A stretch of 7,770 nt of DNA. It comes from a bacterium. Its GTDB lineage: Bacteria; SZUA-79; Acidulodesulfobacterales; Acidulodesulfobacteraceae. Position numbers and translations under genes: made by a program. The DNA is taken from contig JAJYZM010000041.1 in the NCBI GenBank assembly GCA_021799935.1, forward strand, positions 1-7,770. Reading direction: 5' to 3'. Shown here one piece after another: positions 1 to 7,459 of the stretch. The notes beneath the pieces are model-generated. The model did no database searches. It worked only from the letters and a program-made list of their open reading frames with translations, and was not told the DNA's origin. How positions within the stretch are numbered: the first letter of the stretch is position 1; every line of letters begins with the position of its first letter.

Positions 1-1286
1 TAATAGAAGCTAAATCTAAGGCCGGCAGAATTATTTATTCAAAAAATCCCGATAAAAAAAAGAAAAACAAACTCATCGAAAAATTAGAAAAAAAAGCGGC
101 CGAAGACAGCCTGAAATATAACCGCAGGCGGCTTTCCAGCTTATTTACCCCGGTATTTTCGGGCTGTATTCTGTTTTCAGGCGGAGCGGATTTAACCGGC
201 GGAGTCATAGACGACCTTATAGGCTTTGGAGATGCGCTTTTCGGGCGCATAGAAGAAAACTTCGGCATAGATATAGTAAATTACAGTTTAATCGGAGGGC
301 GTAAGCCGAATTTTTTCTATTTCGAAGTTTTTAATTATAATTTCGATACCCATAAAGCCGTAAAAAGCGAATTCGTTAAAACTCCGGCCGTTAAAAAATT
401 AAGTAAAATCGCGGAAGCCGTTTTAACGGAAAATAAGCCTGCGGCGGGAGGAAAAGCGGGCAAAAAAGCGCTCAGACCGACGGAAGAAAAGCCAGTCCCA
501 AAAACGTTAAAACAGCCTGAAGAAAAACCTGAAGCAAAAGCCGAACCCGCTTCCGAAGCTAAAATTAAGCCTCAAAAAGTAAAAGTCGCAAAAGAAAAAG
601 AAAAAATTCAAGAATTTGCCGAAAAAGCCGAACCCGAAACGAAAGCTGAAGTTTCGGAAAACGTTGTTTTATCGGGAGATATTGCCGGGATATGCGAAAC
701 CGAATACGCTGTGCAGGAAAGAAATATAAGCGAAGAGGTCGATTTAATGTCCCTTAACTGGAGCCTGCTCAGCCCGTCCGAAAATATTCCCGTGCTTGAA
801 GCGGGGGAGCCGGCAGAGATTAGCGGCGAAAGTTCAGTAAGAATTTATTTTCAGAAGCCGAGCGTAAGGCAGGTCGTTTGGAGATTCAGAAAAAAACCTG
901 AATCGCAAACTTCAAAGCCTATACTCAGGGTTTATAAAGATACGGATATGTTGTGGTATGATGTTCTAGACGGCCGTTTCGGAAGCAGGTATATTATTTT
1001 CCCCGAGGGTTTGGAACTGTCGCAGACATGGGTGGAGATAGGATATCTGACGGAAAAAGGAGATTTTATTTTTATCGCGAGAAGTCCGGTCTGGCCTCCT
1101 TCATGCTTATCGCAAAAACTGCCTAAATTAAAAATGGAAAGAAAAATATCTAAAGCCGCCGTTCTTATAGGGGCTACGGAAAGCATACCCGGCGGAAAGC
1201 GCCTTCCCGTCAATATTACAAGTTCAGGCGCTGGATTTTCTGCTTCGGGCGCGGGCATTACTGTTTCAGGCGAAGGAATAAAATAG
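1..1286 (+). CDS. DUF4912-domain protein, 5'-truncated by the window edge
   Basis: The frame is open from base 3 (first full codon) to the TAG at 1284-1286, giving 427 residues with no start visible, so the gene begins outside the window. A GTG at 711 is an internal valine codon, not the start. Order seen: a Lys-rich patch (residues about 15-31); an unrecognised region, residues about 40-137, rich in Gly and aromatics (e.g. GCILFSGGADLTGG and RKPNFFYFEVFNYNF); a K/E/A/P-rich, probably disordered linker (about 138-220); a DUF4912-like domain (about 253-367) with VVWRF, ILRVYKDTD, WVEIGYL and FIFIARSPVWPPS; and a Ser/Gly-rich tail with three SGxG units. No signal peptide or membrane segment is obvious in the visible part. 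DUF4912 has no firm biochemical role; from memory such genes often lie beside GH57 and glycogen genes, as here, so a role in alpha-glucan metabolism or its regulation is an inference. The domain call is by motif recognition only. Confidence 0.5.
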   Translation, partial: IEAKSKAGRIIYSKNPDKKKKNKLIEKLEKKAAEDSLKYNRRRLSSLFTPVFSGCILFSGGADLTGGVIDDLIGFGDALFGRIEENFGIDIVNYSLIGGRKPNFFYFEVFNYNFDTHKAVKSEFVKTPAVKKLSKIAEAVLTENKPAAGGKAGKKALRPTEEKPVPKTLKQPEEKPEAKAEPASEAKIKPQKVKVAKEKEKIQEFAEKAEPETKAEVSENVVLSGDIAGICETEYAVQERNISEEVDLMSLNWSLLSPSENIPVLEAGEPAEISGESSVRIYFQKPSVRQVVWRFRKKPESQTSKPILRVYKDTDMLWYDVLDGRFGSRYIIFPEGLELSQTWVEIGYLTEKGDFIFIARSPVWPPSCLSQKLPKLKMERKISKAAVLIGATESIPGGKRLPVNITSSGAGFSASGAGITVSGEGIK

Positions 1287-1315
1287 CGGCGGCTTAAGGA
1301 AATACGTAATTTATT

Positions 1316-1320
1316 TTATA
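1316..1320. repeat. Candidate target-site duplication, left copy (TTATA)
   Basis: TTATA lies immediately outside the left terminal inverted repeat and recurs in the same orientation at 1487-1491, immediately outside the right one. This is what transposition with a 5-bp duplication would leave. The flanks are AT-rich, so chance is a real alternative. Confidence 0.5.
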
Positions 1321-1339
1321 CCTTAAATCACCGTTAGAA
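1321..1339 (+). repeat. Left terminal inverted repeat, 19 bp
   Basis: CCTTAAATCACCGTTAGAA is perfectly complementary to 1468-1486. With one extra A allowed on the right side, the similarity continues outward into TATA. Confidence 0.5.
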
Positions 1340-1375
1340 GTTATTAAAACTGCTTCAACATGTAGTAAAGACTGG

Positions 1376-1395
1376 ATTCCCGCTTACGCGGGAAT
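1376..1395. repeat. Internal hairpin 1, form ATTCCC-N8-GGGAAT
   Basis: ATTCCCGC (1376-1383), loop TTAC (1384-1387), GCGGGAAT (1388-1395): a perfect 8-bp stem with a 4-base loop. It lies in a 27-bp unit (1372-1398) repeated inverted at 1431-1457. The form ATTCCC-N8-GGGAAT matches the dRS3 repeats known in Neisseria, and similar motifs are dispersed in many proteobacterial genomes; the resemblance need not mean relatedness. No T-run follows, so it is not a standard terminator. Confidence 0.5.
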
Positions 1396-1433
1396 GACGC
1401 CCGTTGGGTTAAAAGTTGAATGCCTGTAAAGTC

Positions 1434-1453
1434 ATTCCTGCGTAAGCAGGAAT
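1434..1453. repeat. Internal hairpin 2, inverted partner of hairpin 1
   Basis: ATTCCTGC (1434-1441), loop GTAA (1442-1445), GCAGGAAT (1446-1453): again a perfect 8-bp stem. Compared with hairpin 1 read in reverse complement, only one stem base pair differs (C:G there, T:A here), and both partners changed together. The loop is conserved as the reverse complement. Confidence 0.5.
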
Positions 1454-1467
1454 CCAGAAAAAGAAAT

Positions 1468-1486
1468 TTCTAACGGTGATTTAAGG
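1468..1486 (-). repeat. Right terminal inverted repeat, 19 bp
   Basis: Perfect reverse complement of 1321-1339, followed directly by the second TTATA (1487-1491). It ends 31 bases before the ATG of the branching enzyme. Confidence 0.5.
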
Positions 1487-1505
1487 TTATATAAATTTGT
1501 ATAAA

Positions 1506-1512
1506 AAGAGGA
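1506..1512 (+). promoter_or_regulatory. Ribosome-binding site that sets the branching-enzyme start
   Basis: AAGAGGA lies 5 bases before ATG 1518, ideal Shine-Dalgarno spacing. The alternative in-frame TTG at 1497 lies upstream of this site and would place it inside the coding sequence, so 1518 is the preferred start. Confidence 0.5.
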
Positions 1513-1517
1513 TTGCT

Positions 1518-3215
1518 ATGTACGAAAAGAATAATATTACGGGCAAGTGGCTGCCCGTTTTGCATTTTCATCTGCCGTTCGTCAGGCATCCCGAAAGTTC
1601 TAAATATTTAGAAGAAGAATGGTATTTTGAAGCCGTTACCGAAACATATCTTCCGCTTCTCGAATCTTTCGATAATCTTGAAAACGACAACGTGGATTTT
1701 AAGCTGACCATATCCCTGACGCCGACCCTCCTGAGCATGATGAACGACGATCTGCTGTCGGAGCGGCTCAAAGAGTATATAAGGGTAAGGCTTAAAGTAT
1801 TAGACGAAGAGGCTTTCAGGACAGAAGGGGACCCCGAATTCCATCCAGTTACTTTATTTTACAGGCAGAGATATAAAAACTGGTATGAGAAAGTTAAAAA
1901 TGGCGGCGGAAAATATCTCATCGGCGAGTTCTTGAAACATTTTAGAAGAGGCCGTTTGGATATTATAACTTCGGCGGCCACACACGCTTTTTTAATTTCC
2001 ATGGTAGGGGAACCGGAGGCGATAGCGGCGCAGATAGAAGTCGGAATACAAACCCACGAAGATATTCTCGGCATTACCCCTAAGGGCATATGGCTTCCGG
2101 AATGCGGTTATACCGAAGGATTCGATGCGATACTTAATAAATACGGAATTTATTATACTTTTTTAGACCGGCACGGCATCGATTCGGCAAATCCTAATCC
2201 TATCAACGGATGTTTTTCGCCCATCGTAACGCCGTTTAACGTCGTAATGTTCGGCAGGGACCCCGAAAGTTCGAGGCAGGTCTGGTCGTCGAAAGAAGGG
2301 TATCCCGGAACGCCGGTTTACAGGGAATTTTACAGGGACGTAGGATTCGACCTGGACCTGCCCCACCTTACGCCTTTAAGGCACGGAAGCCTTAAGACTT
2401 TTACGGGGCTTAAGTATTACGCCATTACCGGACAGGGCAACTATAAAGACGCTTACAGGCCGTCAGCGGCGAAACGCCAGGCTTATGAGCACGGAGCGCA
2501 GTTCGTCTATCACAGGGAACTTCAGACGGAATATTTAAAAGAGTTTATGGACGAACCGGTCGTCGTGTCGATGTACGATGCTGAACTTTTCGGACACTGG
2601 TGGTTTGAAGGTCCATGGTGGCTTGAAGCGGTTTTCAGAAGAATGAACGAGAATAATTTCGTCGAACCGGCAAAAGCCATAGACATTTCCGACGGGACTA
2701 TTTCTAAGCTTAAAGGTTTATTGAAAAAATACGAAAACGAAGATTCGGTTTTTTCTGCCGATATTCTCGAAGAAATAAACAAAAACAATGCTAAAAACGG
2801 AGTATTTATAGCTCAGCCCGCTACGTCGTCATGGGGCGGAGGCGGGTACGCGGAAGTATGGCTTAACGGAAAAAACGACTTAATACAGCCTTTTTTATCC
2901 GACTTGTCCGTAACATTGATAGATATTTGCAAAAACGGGTATAATCGTGTAAAATATCCCGAAGTTTTAAATCAGGCGGCAAGAGAGCTTATTTTAGCAC
3001 AATCCAGCGACTGGCCGTTTATGCTTACGACCGGACAGGCGGTAAGTTATGCCGAAAGAAGAATTAAAGCCCATATGGTCAGGGCAAAAAGATGCATTTT
3101 GATGGCTATAGGCGAAGAATCTTTAGATACGGCCTGGTTTAACGACATATCCCATAAAGATAATTTATTTCCGCGATTGGATGCAAAAGGTTTGTACGGA
3201 AAAAACATATGCTAG
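1518..3215 (+). CDS. GH57/DUF1957 1,4-alpha-glucan branching enzyme
   Basis: Predicted to cut alpha-1,4-glucan chains and rejoin the segment through an alpha-1,6 link during glycogen synthesis, in the cytoplasm. The protein has 565 residues from ATG 1518. Seen: the first GH57 motif LHFHLP (residues 15-20); WLPECGY with the expected nucleophile Glu195; RDPESSRQVWS (247-257); and YDAELFGHWWFEGPWW with the expected acid/base Asp354. The C-terminal helical DUF1957 part carries TTGQAVSYAERRIKAH, ends near the usual NLFPRLD motif and looks complete. The family includes Thermus TTHA1902 and Thermococcus TK1436. This protein lacks the long helix-hairpin-helix tail of TK1436. No signal peptide. It is the first gene of an apparent three-gene unit, 25 bases before the next GH57 gene. 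Oddity: no tyrosine occurs between residues 214 and 261, around the place where known branching enzymes carry a loop tyrosine. The family call is strong; true branching versus mainly hydrolytic activity is not certain. Confidence 0.5.
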   Translation: MYEKNNITGKWLPVLHFHLPFVRHPESSKYLEEEWYFEAVTETYLPLLESFDNLENDNVDFKLTISLTPTLLSMMNDDLLSERLKEYIRVRLKVLDEEAFRTEGDPEFHPVTLFYRQRYKNWYEKVKNGGGKYLIGEFLKHFRRGRLDIITSAATHAFLISMVGEPEAIAAQIEVGIQTHEDILGITPKGIWLPECGYTEGFDAILNKYGIYYTFLDRHGIDSANPNPINGCFSPIVTPFNVVMFGRDPESSRQVWSSKEGYPGTPVYREFYRDVGFDLDLPHLTPLRHGSLKTFTGLKYYAITGQGNYKDAYRPSAAKRQAYEHGAQFVYHRELQTEYLKEFMDEPVVVSMYDAELFGHWWFEGPWWLEAVFRRMNENNFVEPAKAIDISDGTISKLKGLLKKYENEDSVFSADILEEINKNNAKNGVFIAQPATSSWGGGGYAEVWLNGKNDLIQPFLSDLSVTLIDICKNGYNRVKYPEVLNQAARELILAQSSDWPFMLTTGQAVSYAERRIKAHMVRAKRCILMAIGEESLDTAWFNDISHKDNLFPRLDAKGLYGKNIC

Positions 3216-3222
3216 ATTTTAC

Positions 3223-3229
3223 GAAGGGA
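3223..3229 (+). promoter_or_regulatory. Ribosome-binding site of the second GH57 gene
   Basis: GAAGGGA lies 11 bases before ATG 3241, slightly long spacing. An in-frame TAG at 3238-3240 touches the ATG, so the start cannot lie further upstream. Confidence 0.5.
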
Positions 3230-3240
3230 ATATAAATTAG

Positions 3241-5058
3241 ATGAATTTAGTATTATGGTGGCATATGCATCAGCCCGACTACCGGGATAATAACGGCGAG
3301 TTTATGCTTCCATGGGTTTATCTTCACGCAATAAAAGATTATATCGACATGCCCCTTAATATTGCGGCAAATCCCGGCATGAAAGCGAACATAAACATTA
3401 CCCCCGTTTTGATAGACCAGTGGCAGGATTATAATTACCGCATAGAAAACGCCCTCAAAGAGAAAAAAGAGGATAAAGCCGTTAGCATCCTGCCCGACCG
3501 TTTTTTAAGGCCTCTGCTTCTTAAAACTTTAGACCGCGGCGCCGCCGCCGATATAAGCGATATAAGATTATGGATGTCCGACCATTACAGGTGGGCAAAC
3601 TACGAGCAGATGGTTTCGAGATTCGACGACTATAAAATCCTCTACGACCTTGCTTCTTCCGATATTAACCGACGCTACTTAAACGATGCTTTTTATTTCG
3701 ATTTATGCGTCTGGTTTCATCTTTCATGGTGCGGCGAATGGATGAAAAAATACGACCCGGTTATTAATTATTTTATCAGAAAAGGCTCTAATTTTACCTT
3801 GGACGACAGGAGGCTTCTCCTTAAAAGGCTTTTGGAGTGGATGAAGTACGGCCTTTCTTTATATGGATTTCCGGCGGTTAAAGGCGGACGCCCTCCGGCT
3901 TCTTTTCCGGAATATCCGGATATGCTCGAAAAGAGCAGGCTTAAAGAACTGAACGCGAAAAAGAAAGGAGAATACGAAATTACTTTTTCCCCGCATTATC
4001 ATCCGATAATGCCGCTTCTTTTAGACGTCCATTGCGGAGGGGTAGCGGCGCAGATGACCGGCATAGCCTACGAACCGGTTTACATAGAGCAATACCGCGG
4101 CGGGATAGAAAGCGCAAAAAGGCATTTAGATTCATTGAACGAATATTATTCGTACGGCAATGATAAAATCAGGGCTTTATGGCCTTCCGAAGGGGCTCTT
4201 TCTTCGGAAGCACTCGACCTTTTCGACGAATACGGCATAAATATCTGCGCCAGCGGCGAAGAGCTTTTATCTTCGTCATTAGGCGTAAACTCCCGACAGC
4301 CTGCATTTATGCAGGGCAAAAATATTATACCGCTTTACAGGGTTTATAAATGGAAAAATACGGGGCTTAAAATAATTTTCAGGGACTCGGGGCTTTCGGA
4401 TTTAATCGGTTTTACTTATGCAAAATGGCGGGGAGACGATGCCGCCAACAATCTTACCCATAAACTTAAAGCCATAGACGATTTCGATAAAGAAGCGATA
4501 GTGTCGATTATACTGGACGGCGAGAACGCATGGGAATATTATTACGAAAACGGTTTTTATTTTTTGAACGATTTATATTCTTTAATATCTTCGTCCGTCA
4601 AAATAAATCCCGTGCTGTTAAATGAAGTTTTCGATATGAACGGCGGCGGAGGCGAAGACTGTATTAAACTCGATTATATTATGCCGGGTTCATGGGTAAA
4701 CGGAAATTTAAGAATGTGGGTGGGAGAAGAGCAGAAAAATAAAGCGTGGGCATTGCTGAACGAGGCTAAAAACGCATTATCCGATTCCATCCAAAAAGGA
4801 ACTATTAACGAAAAGAATATAAAAGCCGCCGTGAAAAATCTTATGGCGGCGGAAGGCTCCGACTGGTTCTGGTGGCTTGGCTACGACAGCCCGCTGTTTT
4901 CCCAGTCTTCCATGGAAAAGATTTTCAGGAATTTCTTAAAAAATATTTATCTGACCGCCGGGATGCCGGTTCCGGAGAAATTATTCGAATCGTTGTCTTC
5001 ATCTAAAAATATCATAGCGGAAATGGGCGGAATGATGAAAAGGGGGCATGAGGAGTGA
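3241..5058 (+). CDS. GH57 alpha-amylase/amylopullulanase-like glucanase
   Basis: Likely hydrolyses (or transfers) alpha-glucan chains in the cytoplasm, possibly including alpha-1,6 branch points as in GH57 amylopullulanases. The exact linkage specificity cannot be read from sequence. 605 residues. Seen: WWHMHQPDY (6-14), the HxHQP motif on the first strand; LPWVYLHAIKDYIDM (23-37); SPHYHPIMPLL (250-260), the second conserved motif; WPSEGAL with the expected nucleophile Glu317; ILDGENAWEYY with the expected acid/base Asp426; PGSWVNGNLRMWVG; and EGSDWFWWLGYDSP (538-551) in the helical C-terminal region. There is no signal peptide, no added carbohydrate-binding module and no membrane anchor, unlike the large secreted amylopullulanases. 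The start is fixed by an in-frame stop directly before the ATG. It lies 25 bases after the branching enzyme and its stop overlaps the next gene, so co-transcription is likely. Confidence 0.5.
   Translation: MNLVLWWHMHQPDYRDNNGEFMLPWVYLHAIKDYIDMPLNIAANPGMKANINITPVLIDQWQDYNYRIENALKEKKEDKAVSILPDRFLRPLLLKTLDRGAAADISDIRLWMSDHYRWANYEQMVSRFDDYKILYDLASSDINRRYLNDAFYFDLCVWFHLSWCGEWMKKYDPVINYFIRKGSNFTLDDRRLLLKRLLEWMKYGLSLYGFPAVKGGRPPASFPEYPDMLEKSRLKELNAKKKGEYEITFSPHYHPIMPLLLDVHCGGVAAQMTGIAYEPVYIEQYRGGIESAKRHLDSLNEYYSYGNDKIRALWPSEGALSSEALDLFDEYGINICASGEELLSSSLGVNSRQPAFMQGKNIIPLYRVYKWKNTGLKIIFRDSGLSDLIGFTYAKWRGDDAANNLTHKLKAIDDFDKEAIVSIILDGENAWEYYYENGFYFLNDLYSLISSSVKINPVLLNEVFDMNGGGGEDCIKLDYIMPGSWVNGNLRMWVGEEQKNKAWALLNEAKNALSDSIQKGTINEKNIKAAVKNLMAAEGSDWFWWLGYDSPLFSQSSMEKIFRNFLKNIYLTAGMPVPEKLFESLSSSKNIIAEMGGMMKRGHEE
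5041..5046 (+). promoter_or_regulatory. Ribosome-binding site for the GTG-started glucanotransferase
   Basis: AGGGGG lies 8 bases before GTG 5055, inside the end of the previous coding sequence. A second purine run, GAGGA (5050-5054), abuts the GTG and is too close to act as the main site. An in-frame TGA at 5049-5051 excludes any start further upstream. Confidence 0.5.
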
Positions 5059-7208
5059 CGGTTAAATTTATTTTAGGTTTCCACTGCCATCAGCCTGTGG
5101 GCAATTTCGATTTTGTTTTTAAAGAAGTGCATATGAAATCTTACAGTCCGCTTATAAGGACTCTTTCCGCGCTTAACGTAAAATTCTGCCTTCATGCTTC
5201 GGGAATCCTTCTCGAATGGTGGGAGAAGAACGACCCTGAATTAATTAAAATTATTTCGGAAGGGGTCGAAAAGGGCGCGATAGAGATTATGGGGGGAGGC
5301 TATTACGAGCCGATACTCGCGTCCATTCCCTGCAGGGACAGGTTAAGACAGCTTGAAATGCTTAACGCGTCATTGAAAAGACTTTTCGGTAAATATCCGT
5401 CTGGAGCATGGATAACCGAAAGAATATGGCAGCCGGATATTATAAAAGACTTAAAGGAGGCCGGATTAAACTATGCTTTTTTGGATGATTTTCAATTTTT
5501 TCAAGCAGGCGTCTCTCCGGAAGACATAGATAATATTTTTAGGACCGAATACGGCGGGCAGTATCTCGATGTTTTTCCTATACACGAAAGATTAAGGTAT
5601 AAGATACCTTTTGCCGAACCGGACGAATCTTTGAACGAAATATTATATTTAAACGGCAGATGCTCCAAACTTTCCGTTATGTTCGACGACGGCGAGAAAA
5701 TGGGGGGATGGCCGGATACTTACGAATGGGTTTACGGCAAAGACGGAAATAAGGGATGGTTGGATAATTTCGTTAATGAAGCAAATTCAAATAATAATTA
5801 TTCGGAGATAAAATTCGAACTTCCTTCCGATATTTTAAAAGAGGGCTCCGGCGGGGGCGGACGGCAGTCCAGGGTTCCCGTATATCTTCCCGTGTCGAGC
5901 TACAGGGAGATGGGCGAGTGGACGCTTTCGATTCCCCAACGGAACGCATACGAAGAGATAAGGGCACGATATCCGTCCGCTCCTTTAAGCGGAGGTATCT
6001 GGCATAATTTTTTGACGAGATATCCCGAAGCAAACCTGCATCACAAAAGAATGATGCATTTAAGCTATAAAATAAACTATCCCGCCGAAAACTGCCGCAA
6101 ACACCTTGGCGACGCTTTAAACGAACTTATGAAATCGCAGGCTAACGATGCTTACTGGCACGGCGTGTTCGGCGGAATTTATCTTCCGCACCTGAGAAGG
6201 GGGATACATACCGCCCTTTTATCGTCGTACCGGATGTATAAAGACGCCGTTAAGGAACGCATAGAAAAAGAATATTACGACTTCGACTCGGACGGAGAAA
6301 ACGAAATATTCTTTTCAAACGATTTCTGGTGCATAATATATAAGCCCTCCGCGGGTTCTTTTATCGCGCTGGATTATATAGAAAAAGGTTTAATACATTC
6401 GCTTGGAGATGTATTTTGCCTCCATGACGAATACGATATTCTAAAACTGAAGGAAAACGGCAATAAAAAAACGAAGGACGGAGAAATATACGGCGGTTCC
6501 GAAAACGGCGGAAACGGAGGCGGCAATCCTCCCGAAACGATACACAAAGAGGCAAAATATCCTTCTGATTTATGCGATGAGGACTTAATAACGCGTAAAG
6601 GCATCCTTCCGGCTTTCGAAATTTTATTTAACGGCGAAAATATTTATTTCGAAGACGAATCTATAGAGGAATATATAGATAAAGGAAGTATCGAACTTAA
6701 AGCGGGAGGCTTCTTAAAAGAAAACTCCGAAGGCGGCCTTAAATGCGTCGGAAAAACCCTCGGCGGCAGTGAAATCATGGTAAATTTAAATATAACCGCA
6801 GGCAGGTCGCTGGAATTTTTTATAGATTCCAAGGCGGAAACGGCCGGAAAGTTAGACGTTATTTATAGGTTTGCGTTTCCCGGCGGGGACGGCCCTGCGG
6901 TAAATATCGATATCGGCGGGGACATAAAAGGGGTAAACAGCCGCATAGAAAAAGAAATAGAAACTGGAGCGGACAACCATGTATATTTAAGCGATTCTTT
7001 CTGGGGCGCCAAAATAATTATAAAAGAACGGACAGAAACTAAATTTCTTGAAAAATACGATTTGTTTTTTAAACCTCTTACCACCGTTTCTCTTTCCGAA
7101 AACGGATACGAGAGGATTTTTCAGGGGGCGGAACTTAAATATAGTTTTAATTTAACGCCGGGGGAAGATTTTAGTAGTATAATAATTATAGATGTAGAAA
7201 ATATATAG
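5055..7208 (+). CDS. GH57 4-alpha-glucanotransferase-type protein (DUF1925, DUF1926)
   Basis: Predicted to transfer alpha-1,4-glucan segments between chains, in the cytoplasm. 717 residues from a GTG start overlapping the previous stop (GTGA). Domain order matches the Thermococcus litoralis enzyme (from memory about 659 residues). The GH57 catalytic domain (about 1-290) has GFHCHQPVGNF; YYEPILASIP; ITERIWQPD with the expected nucleophile Glu122 (Glu123 in T. litoralis); and FDDGEKMGGWPDTYEWVY with the expected acid/base in Asp211-Asp212, probably Asp212. The DUF1925 region (about 300-390) has NDAYWHGVFGGIYLPHLRR (364-382). The beta-rich DUF1926 region follows (about 395-715). Extra length comes partly from a GSGGGG insert (264-269) and a Gly/Asn-rich linker (about 464-495), both unlike the archaeal enzyme. 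No signal peptide. Related GH57 proteins have been named alpha-amylase, so some hydrolysis is possible; transferase is the better call. Confidence 0.5.
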   Translation: MTVKFILGFHCHQPVGNFDFVFKEVHMKSYSPLIRTLSALNVKFCLHASGILLEWWEKNDPELIKIISEGVEKGAIEIMGGGYYEPILASIPCRDRLRQLEMLNASLKRLFGKYPSGAWITERIWQPDIIKDLKEAGLNYAFLDDFQFFQAGVSPEDIDNIFRTEYGGQYLDVFPIHERLRYKIPFAEPDESLNEILYLNGRCSKLSVMFDDGEKMGGWPDTYEWVYGKDGNKGWLDNFVNEANSNNNYSEIKFELPSDILKEGSGGGGRQSRVPVYLPVSSYREMGEWTLSIPQRNAYEEIRARYPSAPLSGGIWHNFLTRYPEANLHHKRMMHLSYKINYPAENCRKHLGDALNELMKSQANDAYWHGVFGGIYLPHLRRGIHTALLSSYRMYKDAVKERIEKEYYDFDSDGENEIFFSNDFWCIIYKPSAGSFIALDYIEKGLIHSLGDVFCLHDEYDILKLKENGNKKTKDGEIYGGSENGGNGGGNPPETIHKEAKYPSDLCDEDLITRKGILPAFEILFNGENIYFEDESIEEYIDKGSIELKAGGFLKENSEGGLKCVGKTLGGSEIMVNLNITAGRSLEFFIDSKAETAGKLDVIYRFAFPGGDGPAVNIDIGGDIKGVNSRIEKEIETGADNHVYLSDSFWGAKIIIKERTETKFLEKYDLFFKPLTTVSLSENGYERIFQGAELKYSFNLTPGEDFSSIIIIDVENI

Positions 7209-7305
7209 AAAAGTGATTTGTTTCATAAAGCGCGGTTAGTTAGATTTGCTGGGTTTCGTCCGCTTTATCCGCAATGACTATGAGATTGCTTCGTCGCTAA
7301 CGCTT

Positions 7306-7336
7306 CTCGCAATGACGCAACGGAAGTCATTGCGAG
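7306..7336. repeat. 11-bp stem, 9-base loop hairpin
   Basis: CTCGCAATGAC (7306-7316) and GTCATTGCGAG (7326-7336) are perfect complements separated by 9 bases. No T-run follows, so a normal intrinsic terminator is not supported. Confidence 0.5.
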
Positions 7337-7339
7337 CAT

Positions 7340-7388
7340 ATCTTTGACTGCGTTTATAAAAGCCAACGGCTTTTATGCAGGCAAAGAT
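7340..7388. repeat. Long bulged hairpin with a 9-bp core stem
   Basis: Core: ATAAAAGCC (7356-7364), loop AAC (7365-7367), GGCTTTTAT (7368-7376). A four-base bulge (7352-7355) is followed outward by CTGC/GCAG pairing, one mismatch, then ATCTTTG (7340-7346) with CAAAGAT (7382-7388). The core ends in TTTT, so it could weakly terminate transcription, but the GC part is only four pairs. It is more probably part of the repeat element. Confidence 0.5.
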
Positions 7389-7459
7389 GCAAAGCAATCC
7401 CGCAGTCATTTTATGCAGATTATGCAAATATAAATTCAGGTAAAACCGGGTCGGGAAAA

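Larger units (their letters stand above)
1321..1486. mobile_element. MITE-like non-coding element, 166 bp, nested inverted repeats
   Basis: The ends are perfect 19-bp terminal inverted repeats: CCTTAAATCACCGTTAGAA at 1321-1339 and its reverse complement at 1468-1486. TTATA flanks both ends. Inside are two inverted 27-bp copies (1372-1398 and 1431-1457) that differ at two positions, each containing its own 8-bp-stem hairpin. No reading frame of note lies inside, so it would be non-autonomous and need a transposase in trans. It sits between the DUF4912 gene (35 bases from its stop) and the branching enzyme (31 bases between the element and the ATG), so it may have separated genes once co-transcribed. 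Transcribed, it could fold into strong RNA hairpins and affect termination or mRNA stability. I cannot assign a transposase family. It may instead be a short repeat pair inserted inside an older element. Confidence 0.5.
7270..7410. repeat. Composite inverted-repeat element of the GTCATTGCG type
   Basis: The outer arms at 7273-7290 and 7393-7410 are imperfect 18-bp inverted repeats (15 of 18 match), beginning AATGACT and ending GATTGCT. Within them lie an 11-bp perfect inverted repeat (7306-7316 and 7326-7336) and a longer bulged hairpin (7340-7388). CGCAATGAC occurs twice directly (7270-7278 and 7308-7316) and once inverted (7326-7334). The combination of GTCATTGCGAG with GCAATC is a dispersed non-coding repeat known in many bacterial genomes. 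It could be a MITE-like or REP-like element. No clean target duplication is visible. Confidence 0.5.
7209..7459. other. Gene-free, repeat-rich intergenic region before glgA
   Basis: I see no convincing coding frame in these 251 bases. The stretch contains a clustered set of inverted and direct repeats (7270-7410) and a weak purine-rich site close to the next start. No sigma-70 promoter is clear, although the gap is long enough to hold one for glgA. Its presence suggests glgA may be transcribed separately from the GH57 trio. Confidence 0.5.
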